Below, one piece after another: positions 1 to 9,193 of a stretch of 46,180 bases of DNA. The stretch covers positions 1-46,180 of the forward strand of contig JAKSIS010000014.1 of assembly GCA_024398665.1 (NCBI GenBank), written 5' to 3'. Position numbers and translations under genes: made by a program. How positions within the stretch are numbered: position 1 is the first letter of the stretch; the number at the start of each line of letters is the position of its first letter. The stretch is from Bacteroidaceae bacterium. Its GTDB lineage: Bacteria; Bacteroidota; Bacteroidia; Bacteroidales; Bacteroidaceae. The notes under the pieces were generated by a model. It did not search any database and was not told where the DNA came from. It worked only from the letters and a program-made list of their open reading frames with translations.

Positions 1-50
1 TTCAAAATGTTTTATATTCATAAGCATTAAACATGTAAGTTATCTCTGCG

Positions 51-58
51 CAAATATA
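51..58 (-). promoter_or_regulatory. Predicted Bacteroidota -7 element reading out of the window
   Basis: Read on the minus strand, these bases are TATATTTG, a full match to the TAnnTTTG -7 consensus of Bacteroidota. It would drive a gene lying to the left of the window, divergent from the methyltransferase at 187. No clear -33 TTTG is visible at the usual distance. Bases 1-154 contain no reading frame I can support and are AT-rich, as expected for a divergent promoter region. Confidence 0.45.
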
Positions 59-154
59 CTATTTATATAACGAATACGGACTGAAATAGGATGAAAAGCG
101 CAACCGTTATGATTAATTAATGGGAAGGCTACAGCGGTGCGCCCCTTTTTTGCT

Positions 155-162
155 TAACTTTG
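155..162 (+). promoter_or_regulatory. -7 promoter element for the methyltransferase-purD unit
   Basis: The bases read TAACTTTG, a full TAnnTTTG match, 24 nt before the ATG at 187. An in-frame TTG at 160 lies inside this element, so the longer reading frame starting there cannot be the real start. No good -33 box is visible. Confidence 0.6.
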
Positions 163-186
163 CAGACCAATTCATCAGTCAGAACG

Positions 187-1662
187 ATGACAGAATTTGA
201 AATGATTGCCAAGACCTTCCAGGGGCTGGAAGAGATTCTTGCAAAGGAACTTATTGATCTTGGTGCCAATGGTGTAGCCATAGGCAACCGTATGGTATCC
301 TTCAGGGGCGACAAGGCCCTCATGTACAAGGCCAATTTCAATCTGCGTACCGCAATACGCATTCTCAAACCATTCCTGCATTTCCATGCAGACAGCGCCG
401 ATGAAGTGTATGAAATATGCAAAAAGGTCAACTGGGAACAATACATGACCCTTTCTGACAGTTTTGCCGTCGATGCCGTTGTATACAGCGAAGACTTCAA
501 ACACTCCAAGTTCGTGGCTTACCGCGTGAAAGACGCCATCGCTGACTGCTTCCGTGAAAAGTACGGCAAGCGTCCCAACGTCAGCGTTGCCAACCCTGAC
601 CTGACGTTCCACATACACATATCTCATGACGACTGCACGCTCTCACTTGACAGCAGCGGCGAATCCCTGCACAAGCGCGGCTACAGGCAGGAGGCCATGG
701 AGGCACCGCTCAATGAGATTCTGGCCGCCGGCATGATACTCATGTCAGGATGGGACGGAAAATCGGACTTCGTCGATCCCATGTGCGGCAGCGGCACCAT
801 ACCCATTGAAGCCGCCCTGATTGCCCGCAACATGGCCCCTGGACTGTTCCGCAGCCGTTTCGCTTTTGAAAAGTGGAAGGACTTTGACCGCGACCTGTTC
901 GAATCCATCTACAACGATGACAGTAAGGAACGCCCGTTTGAATTCACCATAAAAGGCTATGACAAGGACCCCAAGGCCATTGCTGTCGCAAAGCGCAATG
1001 CCAAGGCTGCCGGCATGCTTGACATGATTGAATTCGATGTCCGTGACTTCAAGGATTTCGAACCCATCAGGGAAAAGACTGTACTTATCACCAACCCGCC
1101 GTACGGAGAACGTCTCAGCGACGACAACCTGCTTGGCCTGTATGAAATGATAGGCGAACGGCTCAAGCATGCCCTGACCGGCGGCGAGGCCTGGATAATA
1201 AGCTATCACTACGAATGCTTTGACAAGATAGGACTGAAACCCAGCGCAAAAATCCCCCTTTTCAACGGAGCATTGCCTTGCGAACTTAGAAAATATGAGA
1301 TTTTTGAAGGCAAGTTCGGAGAATTCCGCAGTGATGGCCGTCGTCTCAAGAAGGACGATGTCCCGTCACGCCGCAGCACCACACTGCGTCACAAGGCCCG
1401 CCTTGAGGAAAAGAAGGAAGGAACTGACAATGTTGGAAAGGAAAGGAAGACTTACAGAAAAGCCGGTGACAGCAAGCCCTTCCGGGGAGACGGAGAACGC
1501 AGGACTTTCCGCAAGGACGGCAATGACGGAGAAAGGAAGACCTACCGCAATGACGGAGAAAGGAAGACTTACCGGAAGAACGGAGAACGCAATTCCTTCC
1601 GCAATGACGGTCAGAAGACGGCCTCAAAACGCACTTACAGCAAATCAGGAAACAAAAGATAA
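187..1662 (+). CDS. THUMP-domain class I SAM-dependent RNA methyltransferase (RlmL N-terminal-like) with basic repeat tail
   Basis: The 491-residue protein resembles the COG0116 family, whose characterised member RlmL makes N2-methylguanosine in 23S rRNA. The N-terminal half (about residues 1-160) carries the ferredoxin-like/THUMP region. The methyltransferase domain follows, with the SAM-binding stretch VDPMCGSGTIPIEAA near residue 200 and the catalytic NPPYGERL near residue 305. From about residue 400 the chain becomes a low-complexity basic tail built from NDGERKTYR-like units, encoded by a tandem DNA repeat. The start is set at the first ATG after the promoter element; an upstream in-frame TTG lies inside that element. 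purD follows after 6 nt, so the two are probably co-transcribed. The family call is secure from the motifs. The exact target nucleotide is inferred, and the fusion partner seen in E. coli RlmL (RlmK) is absent. Confidence 0.9.
   Translation: MTEFEMIAKTFQGLEEILAKELIDLGANGVAIGNRMVSFRGDKALMYKANFNLRTAIRILKPFLHFHADSADEVYEICKKVNWEQYMTLSDSFAVDAVVYSEDFKHSKFVAYRVKDAIADCFREKYGKRPNVSVANPDLTFHIHISHDDCTLSLDSSGESLHKRGYRQEAMEAPLNEILAAGMILMSGWDGKSDFVDPMCGSGTIPIEAALIARNMAPGLFRSRFAFEKWKDFDRDLFESIYNDDSKERPFEFTIKGYDKDPKAIAVAKRNAKAAGMLDMIEFDVRDFKDFEPIREKTVLITNPPYGERLSDDNLLGLYEMIGERLKHALTGGEAWIISYHYECFDKIGLKPSAKIPLFNGALPCELRKYEIFEGKFGEFRSDGRRLKKDDVPSRRSTTLRHKARLEEKKEGTDNVGKERKTYRKAGDSKPFRGDGERRTFRKDGNDGERKTYRNDGERKTYRKNGERNSFRNDGQKTASKRTYSKSGNKR
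1521..1574 (+). repeat. 27-bp tandem repeat inside the methyltransferase tail
   Basis: Two adjacent 27-nt units (1521-1547 and 1548-1574) differ at one position. More diverged copies flank them at about 1487-1512 and 1575-1601. Each unit encodes nine residues of the form NDGERKTYR, so copy-number changes keep the frame. Confidence 0.85.
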
Positions 1663-1668
1663 CCCCAT

Positions 1669-2940
1669 ATGAACATTCTCTTACTTGGAAGCGGAGGCCG
1701 TGAGCATGCTCTGGCCTGGAAAATTGCCCAGAGCCCACTTCTGGACAGGTTGTACATTGCACCCGGCAATGCCGGAACTGCAAATGCAGGAGAAAACGTT
1801 CCTGTCAGGGCCGATGACTTTGACGCCATCAAGGCCTTTTGTCTGGAAAAGAACATCGGTATGGTTGTAGTAGGCCCTGAAGACCCGCTGGTAAAGGGTA
1901 TCTATGACTTCTTCAAAAACGATTCACTGCTGGCCGGAATCCCGGTCATCGGACCGTCAAAGGAAGCTGCACAGCTTGAAGGCAGCAAGGATTTCGCAAA
2001 GAAGTTCATGCAGCGCCATGGCATTCCCACAGCAGCATACCGCACATTCACAGGTGAAAACCTTGAAGAAGGACTGAAATTCCTTGAAACCCTGAAGGCA
2101 CCTTATGTTCTCAAGGCCGACGGACTGTGCGCAGGCAAGGGCGTGCTTATATTGCCCACACTTGAAGAGGCAAAGAAGGAACTGGGGGAAATGCTGGGCG
2201 GAATGTTCGGAAACGCTTCGTCACGTGTGGTGATTGAAGAGTTCATGAGCGGCATTGAATGTTCGGTATTCGTCCTGACTGACGGAAAGAACTATAAGAT
2301 TCTCCCCGAAGCAAAGGACTACAAGCGCGTGGGTGAACATGACACAGGCCTGAACACAGGCGGCATGGGTTCGGTTTCACCCGTTCCTTTCGCCACACCC
2401 GAATGGATGAAGAAGGTTGAGGACCGCATTGTCCGCCCCACTGTCGAAGGACTGGCCAGTGAGGGTCTGGTTTACAAGGGATTCATCTTCTTCGGACTTA
2501 TCAACGTTGACGGTGACCCCAAGGTGATTGAATACAACTGCCGCATGGGTGACCCCGAAACCGAGACGGTAATGCTGCGGCTCAAGAGTGATATAGTTGA
2601 CCTTTTCCAGGGCGTTGCTGACGGCAATCTGGATACAAAGGTTCTTGAAACTGACCCGCGTTCAGCAGTCTGCGTAATGCTGGTTTCGGGCGGCTACCCG
2701 CAGCATTATGACAAGGGATTCGTCATAAGCGGCATAGAGGACGTCAGGGACAGCATAGTGTTCCATGCCGGGACGGCATTCAATGACAAGGGTCAGGTTG
2801 TTACTGCAGGCGGGCGCGTGATAGCTGTCAGTTCCTACGGCAGCAACAAGGCCGAAGCTCTGGCACTGTCTTTCCGTGGCGCCGGACAGATTGACTTTGA
2901 AAAGAAGCATTTCCGCAGCGACATAGGACAGGATTTGTAA
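1669..2940 (+). CDS. purD: Phosphoribosylamine-glycine ligase
   Basis: PurD catalyses the ATP-dependent joining of glycine to 5-phosphoribosylamine, step two of de novo purine synthesis, in the cytosol. The 423-residue length is normal. The N-terminus [18 protein letters not shown] is the family signature. The ATP-grasp domain carries [14 protein letters not shown] near residue 145, and [11 protein letters not shown] near residue 290 is the conserved PurD metal/substrate loop. The gene starts 6 nt after the methyltransferase stop and probably shares its promoter. Downstream, 2941-3040 holds only the promoter of the next gene; no terminator hairpin is obvious. Confidence 0.97.
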   Translation: MNILLLGSGGREHALAWKIAQSPLLDRLYIAPGNAGTANAGENVPVRADDFDAIKAFCLEKNIGMVVVGPEDPLVKGIYDFFKNDSLLAGIPVIGPSKEAAQLEGSKDFAKKFMQRHGIPTAAYRTFTGENLEEGLKFLETLKAPYVLKADGLCAGKGVLILPTLEEAKKELGEMLGGMFGNASSRVVIEEFMSGIECSVFVLTDGKNYKILPEAKDYKRVGEHDTGLNTGGMGSVSPVPFATPEWMKKVEDRIVRPTVEGLASEGLVYKGFIFFGLINVDGDPKVIEYNCRMGDPETETVMLRLKSDIVDLFQGVADGNLDTKVLETDPRSAVCVMLVSGGYPQHYDKGFVISGIEDVRDSIVFHAGTAFNDKGQVVTAGGRVIAVSSYGSNKAEALALSFRGAGQIDFEKKHFRSDIGQDL

Positions 2941-3001
2941 CTTTTTATCCACTATTGCAAAACTTAACTTTCAGCCCGTCCCGACCAATGCCTATAAAGC
3001 C

Positions 3002-3009
3002 TATCTTTG
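3002..3009 (+). promoter_or_regulatory. -7 promoter element for the DUF2723 gene
   Basis: The bases read TATCTTTG, a full TAnnTTTG match, 31 nt before the ATG at 3041. A near match (TAACTTTC) lies about 40 nt further upstream. Confidence 0.6.
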
Positions 3010-3040
3010 GGGCATCTGAAACAGAATACTAAACGACACA

Positions 3041-6000
3041 ATGAATTACAAAAGACTTAACACCATCATCGGATGGCTGGTGTTTGCCATTGCAGCAGTC
3101 ACATACTGCATGACAATCGAACCTACCGCCAGCTTCTGGGATTGTCCTGAGTTCATCACAACAGGCTACAAGCTTGAAGTAGGCCACCCGCCTGGAGCAC
3201 CCATATTCATGCTGACAGCAAACCTGTTCTCACAGTTCACAAGTGACCCCGGCAAGGTGGCCATGATGGTCAACACCATGTCCGCAATACTCAGCGCACT
3301 GTGTATTCTGTTCCTGTTCTGGAGCATAACCATGCTTGCAAAGAAACTGGTTGCAGGTGACCGTGAGCCCGATGCATGGCAGTCTGTTGCCATATTCGGC
3401 GCCGGCATAGTGGGAGCGCTGGCATACACATGGAGCGACACCTTCTGGTTCAGCGCCGTTGAAGGTGAAGTCTATGCCTACTCTTCATTCTGCACGGCAG
3501 TGACATTCTGGCTCATTCTCAAATGGGAGGAGAACAGCGATGAGGCGCACAGTTCACGCTGGCTTGTGCTCATAGCCTATCTCATAGGTGTGTCAGTAGG
3601 TGTCCACCTGCTGAACCTGCTGTGCATCACCGCCATCGTCCTGGTCTATTATTTCAAGAAATGCGGGCAGCCCACATGGAAAGGCGGCATTTTCGCATTC
3701 TGCCTTTCAGGCGTGATAATCGCTGCCGTACTCTACGGAATTGTACCGGGCATTGTCAAGGTTGGAGGCTGGTTCGAACTGCTGTTCGTCAACGGACTGG
3801 GTCTGCCTTTCAATTCAGGACTGATAGTATACATCATACTGCTTGTGACAGCCCTTGTCTGGAGCGTATATGAAACCCAGCGCGGAGACCGCACTGCAAA
3901 CATGTACATTTCATTCCTGCTGACTGTCGCTCTGGCAGGTATACCGTTCTACGGACATCAAGCCGGCGGCATACTGTTCGGAATACTGATTCTGGCGGCA
4001 ATAGCCGTATACTTCTTTGCAAAGGGTATCCCCGACAAATACAAACCGTCAGCCCACATACTGAACACCATCATGCTGTGCGTAATGATGATAACCATAG
4101 GCTATTCGTCATACGCAGTCATCGTAATCCGTTCAACCGCCAATCCGCCCATGGACCAGGATTCACCTGAAGACATATTCTCACTGGGCGAATACCTGGC
4201 ACGTGAACAGTACGGTTCAAGACCGCTTTTCTACGGTCAGGCATATGAATCCAAGATTGACTTTGACCTGAAGGGCAACGCATGCTACCCCAAATATGAC
4301 GTCAAGGGCAAATCATACGGAAGAAAGGAGAAGGCCAGTGCCGATGAAAAGGACACATATTATGTAAAGGACGAGAAGCGCGAATACAAGTATGCCCAGA
4401 ACATGCTGTTCCCGCGCATGTACAGCAGTGATCCCGACCACGTTGCCGACTACAAGAGCTGGTGCGGCGGAATAAAGGGCCGTACCACAACCTTTGACAA
4501 CTGCGGCCGCATGACGAAAGTCACCATACCCACGCAGGGAGAGAACCTGAAGTTCTTCTTCCGCTATCAGGTTCATTTCATGTACTGGCGCTATTTCCTG
4601 TGGAACTTTGCAGGCCGCCAGAATGACCAGCTGAGCTACGGTGAAATTGAAAAGGGCAACTGGATTACAGGATTCGATTTCATTGACCGCAGGCTCATAG
4701 GCGGCGATTCCGACCTGATTCCCGATTCGCTTGCAGGAAAGGGAAGAAACGTGTTCTACTGTCTGCCGCTCATACTGGGTCTGATAGGCATATTCTGGCA
4801 GTTCGGAAAAGGAAAAGACGGAATGCAGCAGTTCTGGGTGGTGCTCTGCCTGTTCTTCATGACAGGTCTTGCCATTGTGCTTTACCTGAACCAGACGCCG
4901 CGACAGCCGCGTGAGCGCGACTATGCATATGCCGGTTCGTTCTACGCGTTCGCCATATGGATAGGACTGGGCGTATGTGCAATATACGACGGTCTGAAAA
5001 AGTTCCTGGGCGGAAAGGCAGCACCTGTCATTGCGACTGTATTGTGCCTGCTTGTACCCATTCAGATGGTTTCACAGACATGGGACGACCATGACCGCAG
5101 CGGGCGTTACACCTGCCGCGACTTTGGCCAGAACTACCTGTCAACCCTGCAGGAAAACGGTAATCCGATAATATTCACAAACGGTGACAATGACACATTC
5201 CCCCTGTGGTACAATCTTGAAACTGAGAGTTTCCGCACTGACGCACGTGTCTGCAACCTGAGTTATCTGATGACCGACTGGTACATTGACCAGATGAAGA
5301 GGCCGGCCTATGATTCACCCTCACTTCCCATCACATTTGAAAGGATTGACTATGAAACAGGCACCAATGACATGGTGGACATTGATCCGCGCGGCAAGGA
5401 GACTCTTCTCAAGAACAACAGCCGTGAAAGGGTTGAAATGTCTTTCGAACTTGAAAATGTGCTTGACTACTGGATCAGGAAAAACCATGTAATCCCCACT
5501 GACACAATATGGCTTACCATTGACAAGGACGCCGTACTGCGTTCAGGAATGATGATTCCGCAAGAATACATAGGCGCAACTGATGAAGAGACCAAAGCCA
5601 ACATGCCTGACCGCATGGTCATTTCACTTAAAGGACGTGACAGACTGCTCAAGAACGAAATCATGATGCTTGACATGCTGGCACATGCCAATTGGGAAAG
5701 GCCCATGTACATTGCCACAACAGTCGCATCAAGCAGCTATCTTAACCTTGGTGACTACTTCGTTCTGGAAGGCCTTGCATACAGGATCACACCGTTCAAC
5801 TGGAAGAAACTGGGTTACAATGACAAGGAACATTCAGGAACAGTAATCGATTCTGAAAAGATGTATGACAACATGATGAACAAGTACAGGTTCGGTGAAA
5901 TTGCACAGCATCCTGACATCTATCTTGACGAGACAGTACGCAGAATGTGCTATTCCCACCGCCGTCTGTTCACCCAGCTTGCAGCCCAACTGTATACTGA

Positions 6001-6370
6001 AGGCCAGAACGAAAAGGCTCTGAACGTTCTGAACTATTCTGAAGAGGTAATTCCTTCCAGCATCATGCCGCATGATTACCTGGGTTATTCTTCAGAAATT
6101 GCCAAGATTTATATCGCACTGGGCCAGAATGACATGGCGAAACTGGTTCTCACACAGATGGCAACTGACAATCTGAAGAAGATGCAGTGGTATCTGAGCA
6201 TGAGCAACGGCCAGCTCAAGAGAAGCCAGGAGGAATTCAAGGATGCAGCTTCCATACTGTACAGCCTGGTATTCCCCAGCCTTGAAAAGGTTGTTGAAAA
6301 GGAAACCTTTGAAGACACCATGACCGTATTCAACAGAATGTTCGACGAATTCTCAAACAGACTGAATTGA
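3041..6370 (+). CDS. DUF2723 multi-spanning membrane protein, TMEM260-like putative protein O-mannosyltransferase
   Basis: This 1109-residue integral membrane protein opens with a transmembrane helix (about residues 8-26). The loop TIEPTASFWDCPEF follows, then many hydrophobic segments to about residue 365 and a second membrane group around 570-690. A large soluble C-terminal part follows; its last ~120 residues look helical and TPR-like. The architecture matches PF11028 (DUF2723), a GT-C-fold family whose animal member TMEM260 is a protein O-mannosyltransferase. The acidic residues of the first loop (WDCPE) lie where GT-C enzymes place their catalytic Asp. Function in bacteria is an inference; donor and acceptor are unknown. 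A NodB-like deacetylase gene starts 1 nt after the stop, suggesting translational coupling and an envelope glycan or glycoprotein role. Confidence 0.85.
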   Translation: MNYKRLNTIIGWLVFAIAAVTYCMTIEPTASFWDCPEFITTGYKLEVGHPPGAPIFMLTANLFSQFTSDPGKVAMMVNTMSAILSALCILFLFWSITMLAKKLVAGDREPDAWQSVAIFGAGIVGALAYTWSDTFWFSAVEGEVYAYSSFCTAVTFWLILKWEENSDEAHSSRWLVLIAYLIGVSVGVHLLNLLCITAIVLVYYFKKCGQPTWKGGIFAFCLSGVIIAAVLYGIVPGIVKVGGWFELLFVNGLGLPFNSGLIVYIILLVTALVWSVYETQRGDRTANMYISFLLTVALAGIPFYGHQAGGILFGILILAAIAVYFFAKGIPDKYKPSAHILNTIMLCVMMITIGYSSYAVIVIRSTANPPMDQDSPEDIFSLGEYLAREQYGSRPLFYGQAYESKIDFDLKGNACYPKYDVKGKSYGRKEKASADEKDTYYVKDEKREYKYAQNMLFPRMYSSDPDHVADYKSWCGGIKGRTTTFDNCGRMTKVTIPTQGENLKFFFRYQVHFMYWRYFLWNFAGRQNDQLSYGEIEKGNWITGFDFIDRRLIGGDSDLIPDSLAGKGRNVFYCLPLILGLIGIFWQFGKGKDGMQQFWVVLCLFFMTGLAIVLYLNQTPRQPRERDYAYAGSFYAFAIWIGLGVCAIYDGLKKFLGGKAAPVIATVLCLLVPIQMVSQTWDDHDRSGRYTCRDFGQNYLSTLQENGNPIIFTNGDNDTFPLWYNLETESFRTDARVCNLSYLMTDWYIDQMKRPAYDSPSLPITFERIDYETGTNDMVDIDPRGKETLLKNNSRERVEMSFELENVLDYWIRKNHVIPTDTIWLTIDKDAVLRSGMMIPQEYIGATDEETKANMPDRMVISLKGRDRLLKNEIMMLDMLAHANWERPMYIATTVASSSYLNLGDYFVLEGLAYRITPFNWKKLGYNDKEHSGTVIDSEKMYDNMMNKYRFGEIAQHPDIYLDETVRRMCYSHRRLFTQLAAQLYTEGQNEKALNVLNYSEEVIPSSIMPHDYLGYSSEIAKIYIALGQNDMAKLVLTQMATDNLKKMQWYLSMSNGQLKRSQEEFKDAASILYSLVFPSLEKVVEKETFEDTMTVFNRMFDEFSNRLN

Positions 6371-6371
6371 A

Positions 6372-6980
6372 ATGCTGATTGAACAACCGTCGCTGCTGCT
6401 TAGCAGAATATATCCGAATGGCATCTTCCGGAAAAATCCGGAAGACCATTCGGTTTATCTGACTTTTGACGACGGCCCCATTCCTGAAGTGACTCCGTGG
6501 CTGCTGGACCTGCTTGACAGATACGGCATCAAGGCCACATTCTTCGTTGTAGGTGAGAATGCCTCCAAATATCCGGAACTTATGGCTGAACTGACAAAAC
6601 GCGGCCACCATGTCGGAAACCACACCTTCAACCATGTACGCAGCATGCGCATGCGCAATCCGGACTACATTGACAATGTCAGGAAATGTGACACTCTGTT
6701 CGAAACCCGCCTGTTCCGTCCGCCGCATGGAATTATGAGGCGTTGGAGTTACAGGTACATGAAGGATGATTATGACATTGTCTTTTACGATGTGATAACC
6801 CGTGACTACAATGAGAAACTGAGCGGCAGCAAAGTTCTGAGCATTGTCAAGAAATACACCAGGAACGGTTCCATCATAGTGTTCCACGATTCACTGCGCA
6901 GCGAAAGGAACCTGCGCTATGCCCTGCCCAAAGCCATTGAATGGCTTATTGACCAGGGCTACAGCTTCAGACAGCTGTAA
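6372..6980 (+). CDS. Polysaccharide deacetylase (NodB homology, CE4) family protein
   Basis: The 202-residue protein has all five CE4 motifs. They are TFDDGP (about residues 30-35), the metal-binding NHTFNH, RPPHG, a DVITRDY segment in place of the usual DxxDW, and IVFHDS near the C-terminus. The metal-binding Asp and two His residues are therefore present, and the enzyme is probably an active N- or O-deacetylase on a carbohydrate. No signal peptide or membrane anchor is visible, so it may act on a cytosolic or inner-leaflet precursor. Only one base separates it from the DUF2723 gene upstream, so the two form an operon. It converges on the D,D-carboxypeptidase gene with a 2-nt gap. The substrate cannot be read from the sequence. 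Confidence 0.9.
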   Translation: MLIEQPSLLLSRIYPNGIFRKNPEDHSVYLTFDDGPIPEVTPWLLDLLDRYGIKATFFVVGENASKYPELMAELTKRGHHVGNHTFNHVRSMRMRNPDYIDNVRKCDTLFETRLFRPPHGIMRRWSYRYMKDDYDIVFYDVITRDYNEKLSGSKVLSIVKKYTRNGSIIVFHDSLRSERNLRYALPKAIEWLIDQGYSFRQL

Positions 6981-6982
6981 AC

Positions 6983-8395
6983 TTACATCCCGAACTCACA
7001 CAGAGCGTCGCATATGGCGTCCTGCACATTCCTTGAGGCTGCCATCTTCAATACTCCCTCATTCATTATGCAGAATGCTACGTCATGGCCGTTGGCAGTC
7101 TTAAGATAACCGGCCAGAGTGCATGCTCCTGTAACGGAACCTGTCTTGGCGTGCACTTTGGTAATGGAATTCTTTGAATTCATGCGCGTTTTAAGCGTAC
7201 CGTCCACACCTGAAACCGGCAGGCTTCTGTACAGTATGTCATACAGTTTCCTGTCCTTGTATATCATGGAGAGCATGTCCACCATGAATGAAGGGGAGAA
7301 CATGTCATACATGGATAGTCCGCATCCGTCAACCACATTGAACTGTGAAGAGCGGAAACCGAACTTGCGGGCAACGAAATTTTCAGTGAACTTGGCAGAT
7401 TCCGTGAAACTGACACCTTTTGGACAGTTTATACGGCCGGTCTGAAGGAACATGCATTCGGCATAAAGGTTGTTGCTTTCCTTCAAAGCTTCCTTCATGA
7501 TTCCCTGAATGCCGTGAGACACTGTGACAAGAGTGTTGGCCATGGCAGGACATTCAGCCCATCCGTAGCCGTCACATCGGATTCCGGCCTGTTCCATGTA
7601 TTCCCGGAACAATGCGAATGCGAACTTGTCCGTGCCCACAACGCTCAGGTCAGTAGCCTGACGTTTGGTACAGTTTCCACTGATTCTTATATTGTTGCTG
7701 TTGTTTGTCCAGTCACGGGTGATTTTCAACGGACCCTTGGAAGAGACACCGGTCAAGGCGGTGTTCTCAACAGTGACATAACTGTTTGAAGGGAACAGTA
7801 CCACTTCAGGGGCCTGGCCTTTTGCAGCCGGCTTTACCTGTACCCCCACATATCCTTCATGAACCATAAGGGGCGAAATGTAGGGCTGGAAACTTGACGG
7901 TGCATCATCCCAGCACCAGCCTGAACCCCAGAAAATGGAATCCATGGCAGAAACATCGGCATAGACTTTGCCGCGTACACGACTTATTCCCGCTTTCTTG
8001 AGACCTGCAACCATATCCTTCAGATCCTGCTCCATCAGTGACGGATCAAGACCGCCAATCAGATAAAGGTCCCCATTCAGGACACTGTCCTGACTTATGC
8101 TTCCAAGTGAACAGAGACGGGTGTCAAACGTATAGTCCGTACCCAGTGAGGAAAGTGCGGTTATTGACGTTACAACCTTCTGGACCGATGCAGGACGGCA
8201 CATAACCCTTTCCCTGTATGCATATATCGTGGTATCGGCGGTAAGGTCATATACCATAAGGGCAATGTCCGAACCGTCAGGAAGCCTGTCGTAAATGATC
8301 TGGTCTATGGTGCCGGTAACCGTGTCGTAGTTCTGGGCAGACACACTTAAGGCGCATGCCAGAAAAATTGAAGTTATGCTGTTCCTTATATTCAT
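6983..8395 (-). CDS. dacB: D-alanyl-D-alanine carboxypeptidase/endopeptidase, PBP4 (S13) family
   Basis: This is a 470-residue periplasmic enzyme that trims or cleaves D-Ala peptide bonds in peptidoglycan. Residues 1-20 form a signal peptide ending SVSAQ. The three penicillin-binding motifs are visible: SVQK (Ser70-Lys73, acylation site), SNN in the KESNNLYAE segment, and HAKTGS near residue 400. The long insertion between the first two motifs is the PBP4/S13 hallmark. The ATG at 8395 lies 2 nt after the stop of the upstream radical SAM gene. An in-frame TTG at 8401 would give a 4-nt overlap and two extra residues, but the ATG fits the signal peptide better. Both starts imply translational coupling. 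Confidence 0.93.
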   Translation of the reverse strand: MNIRNSITSIFLACALSVSAQNYDTVTGTIDQIIYDRLPDGSDIALMVYDLTADTTIYAYRERVMCRPASVQKVVTSITALSSLGTDYTFDTRLCSLGSISQDSVLNGDLYLIGGLDPSLMEQDLKDMVAGLKKAGISRVRGKVYADVSAMDSIFWGSGWCWDDAPSSFQPYISPLMVHEGYVGVQVKPAAKGQAPEVVLFPSNSYVTVENTALTGVSSKGPLKITRDWTNNSNNIRISGNCTKRQATDLSVVGTDKFAFALFREYMEQAGIRCDGYGWAECPAMANTLVTVSHGIQGIMKEALKESNNLYAECMFLQTGRINCPKGVSFTESAKFTENFVARKFGFRSSQFNVVDGCGLSMYDMFSPSFMVDMLSMIYKDRKLYDILYRSLPVSGVDGTLKTRMNSKNSITKVHAKTGSVTGACTLAGYLKTANGHDVAFCIMNEGVLKMAASRNVQDAICDALCEFGM

Positions 8396-8397
8396 TG

Positions 8398-9174
8398 TCA
8401 ATAGGATGCCTGTGCGTTGAAACCGTTCTGCTTGAGAAGTCCGACAATACGGTCAAGTGCTTCATGTGAAGCCTTGGACAGCGTGGAGACAGGTGTTTCG
8501 CGGTCAACAGTATATATGAGCACCTGTTCAGGTGCTATTCTTTTAAGAGTCTCAATCCACGGCAGCACATATTCGTCGCCGGTGTTGTCCATGTCACGTC
8601 CGTCAAGCGTACCGCAAAGGAACATGGTCTGTATGATAACGTGACCTTTGAATGAGGCCAGGGCACCAATGGTCCTTTCAAGATCATAACTGCCTACCGG
8701 ATTGTCAATGAGACTGATGTATTCGGGGTTTACAGTGTCCAGTTTCTGTATGTTGCGGTCCAGCTTGAGAAGTGCATTGAATACATCAGGCACGGTAACC
8801 CTTGTAGCGTTACTCAGCACACATACCTTGGCTTCAGGAAAAAAGAGATTGCGCAGTTCTATGACATCATCGACTATACCTGCAAATTCAGGGTGTGCGG
8901 TAGGTTCGCCATTGCCCGCAAAGGTTATGACATTGGGTTCGGGACCGTTCAGCTTCATGTCTTCAAGACGCATATACAACTGCTGGCGTACCTGCTGCCG
9001 TGTGGGACGCGGCTGGCTGGGACGGCGGTCTGCATTGCGGCCGCATTCGCAGTAAATGCAGTCAAAAGTGCATATCTTGCCATCTGACGGCATGAGGTTG
9101 ATGCCTAACGAAACGCCAAGACGGCGGCTGTGAACCGGTCCGAAAACGGGAGACGGATAAATTACAGTTGACAT
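8398..9174 (-). CDS. Radical SAM protein (COG0731-like, TYW1-related Fe-S oxidoreductase)
   Basis: This 258-residue protein carries the radical SAM cluster motif CxxxCxxC at Cys35, Cys39 and Cys42. It also has the GPVHSRRLGVSLGINL signature typical of the COG0731 group. The downstream ITFAGNGEPTAHPEF segment is the GGE-like SAM-binding motif. There is no second cysteine cluster indicating an auxiliary Fe-S SPASM domain. The reaction is unknown: COG0731 members resemble the wyosine enzyme TYW1, but bacteria do not make wybutosine. A -7 element lies 25 nt upstream. The next gene, dacB, follows almost without a gap, but I see no biochemical link between them. Confidence 0.85.
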   Translation of the reverse strand: MSTVIYPSPVFGPVHSRRLGVSLGINLMPSDGKICTFDCIYCECGRNADRRPSQPRPTRQQVRQQLYMRLEDMKLNGPEPNVITFAGNGEPTAHPEFAGIVDDVIELRNLFFPEAKVCVLSNATRVTVPDVFNALLKLDRNIQKLDTVNPEYISLIDNPVGSYDLERTIGALASFKGHVIIQTMFLCGTLDGRDMDNTGDEYVLPWIETLKRIAPEQVLIYTVDRETPVSTLSKASHEALDRIVGLLKQNGFNAQASY

Positions 9175-9193
9175 TGCTGATGAAAAAAACCGA

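Noticed and set aside
2945-2953. Single DnaA-box-like 9-mer (TTATCCACT) after purD
   Set aside because: It has one mismatch to the consensus, is isolated, and no cluster or AT-rich unwinding region is nearby; expected by chance in 46 kb.
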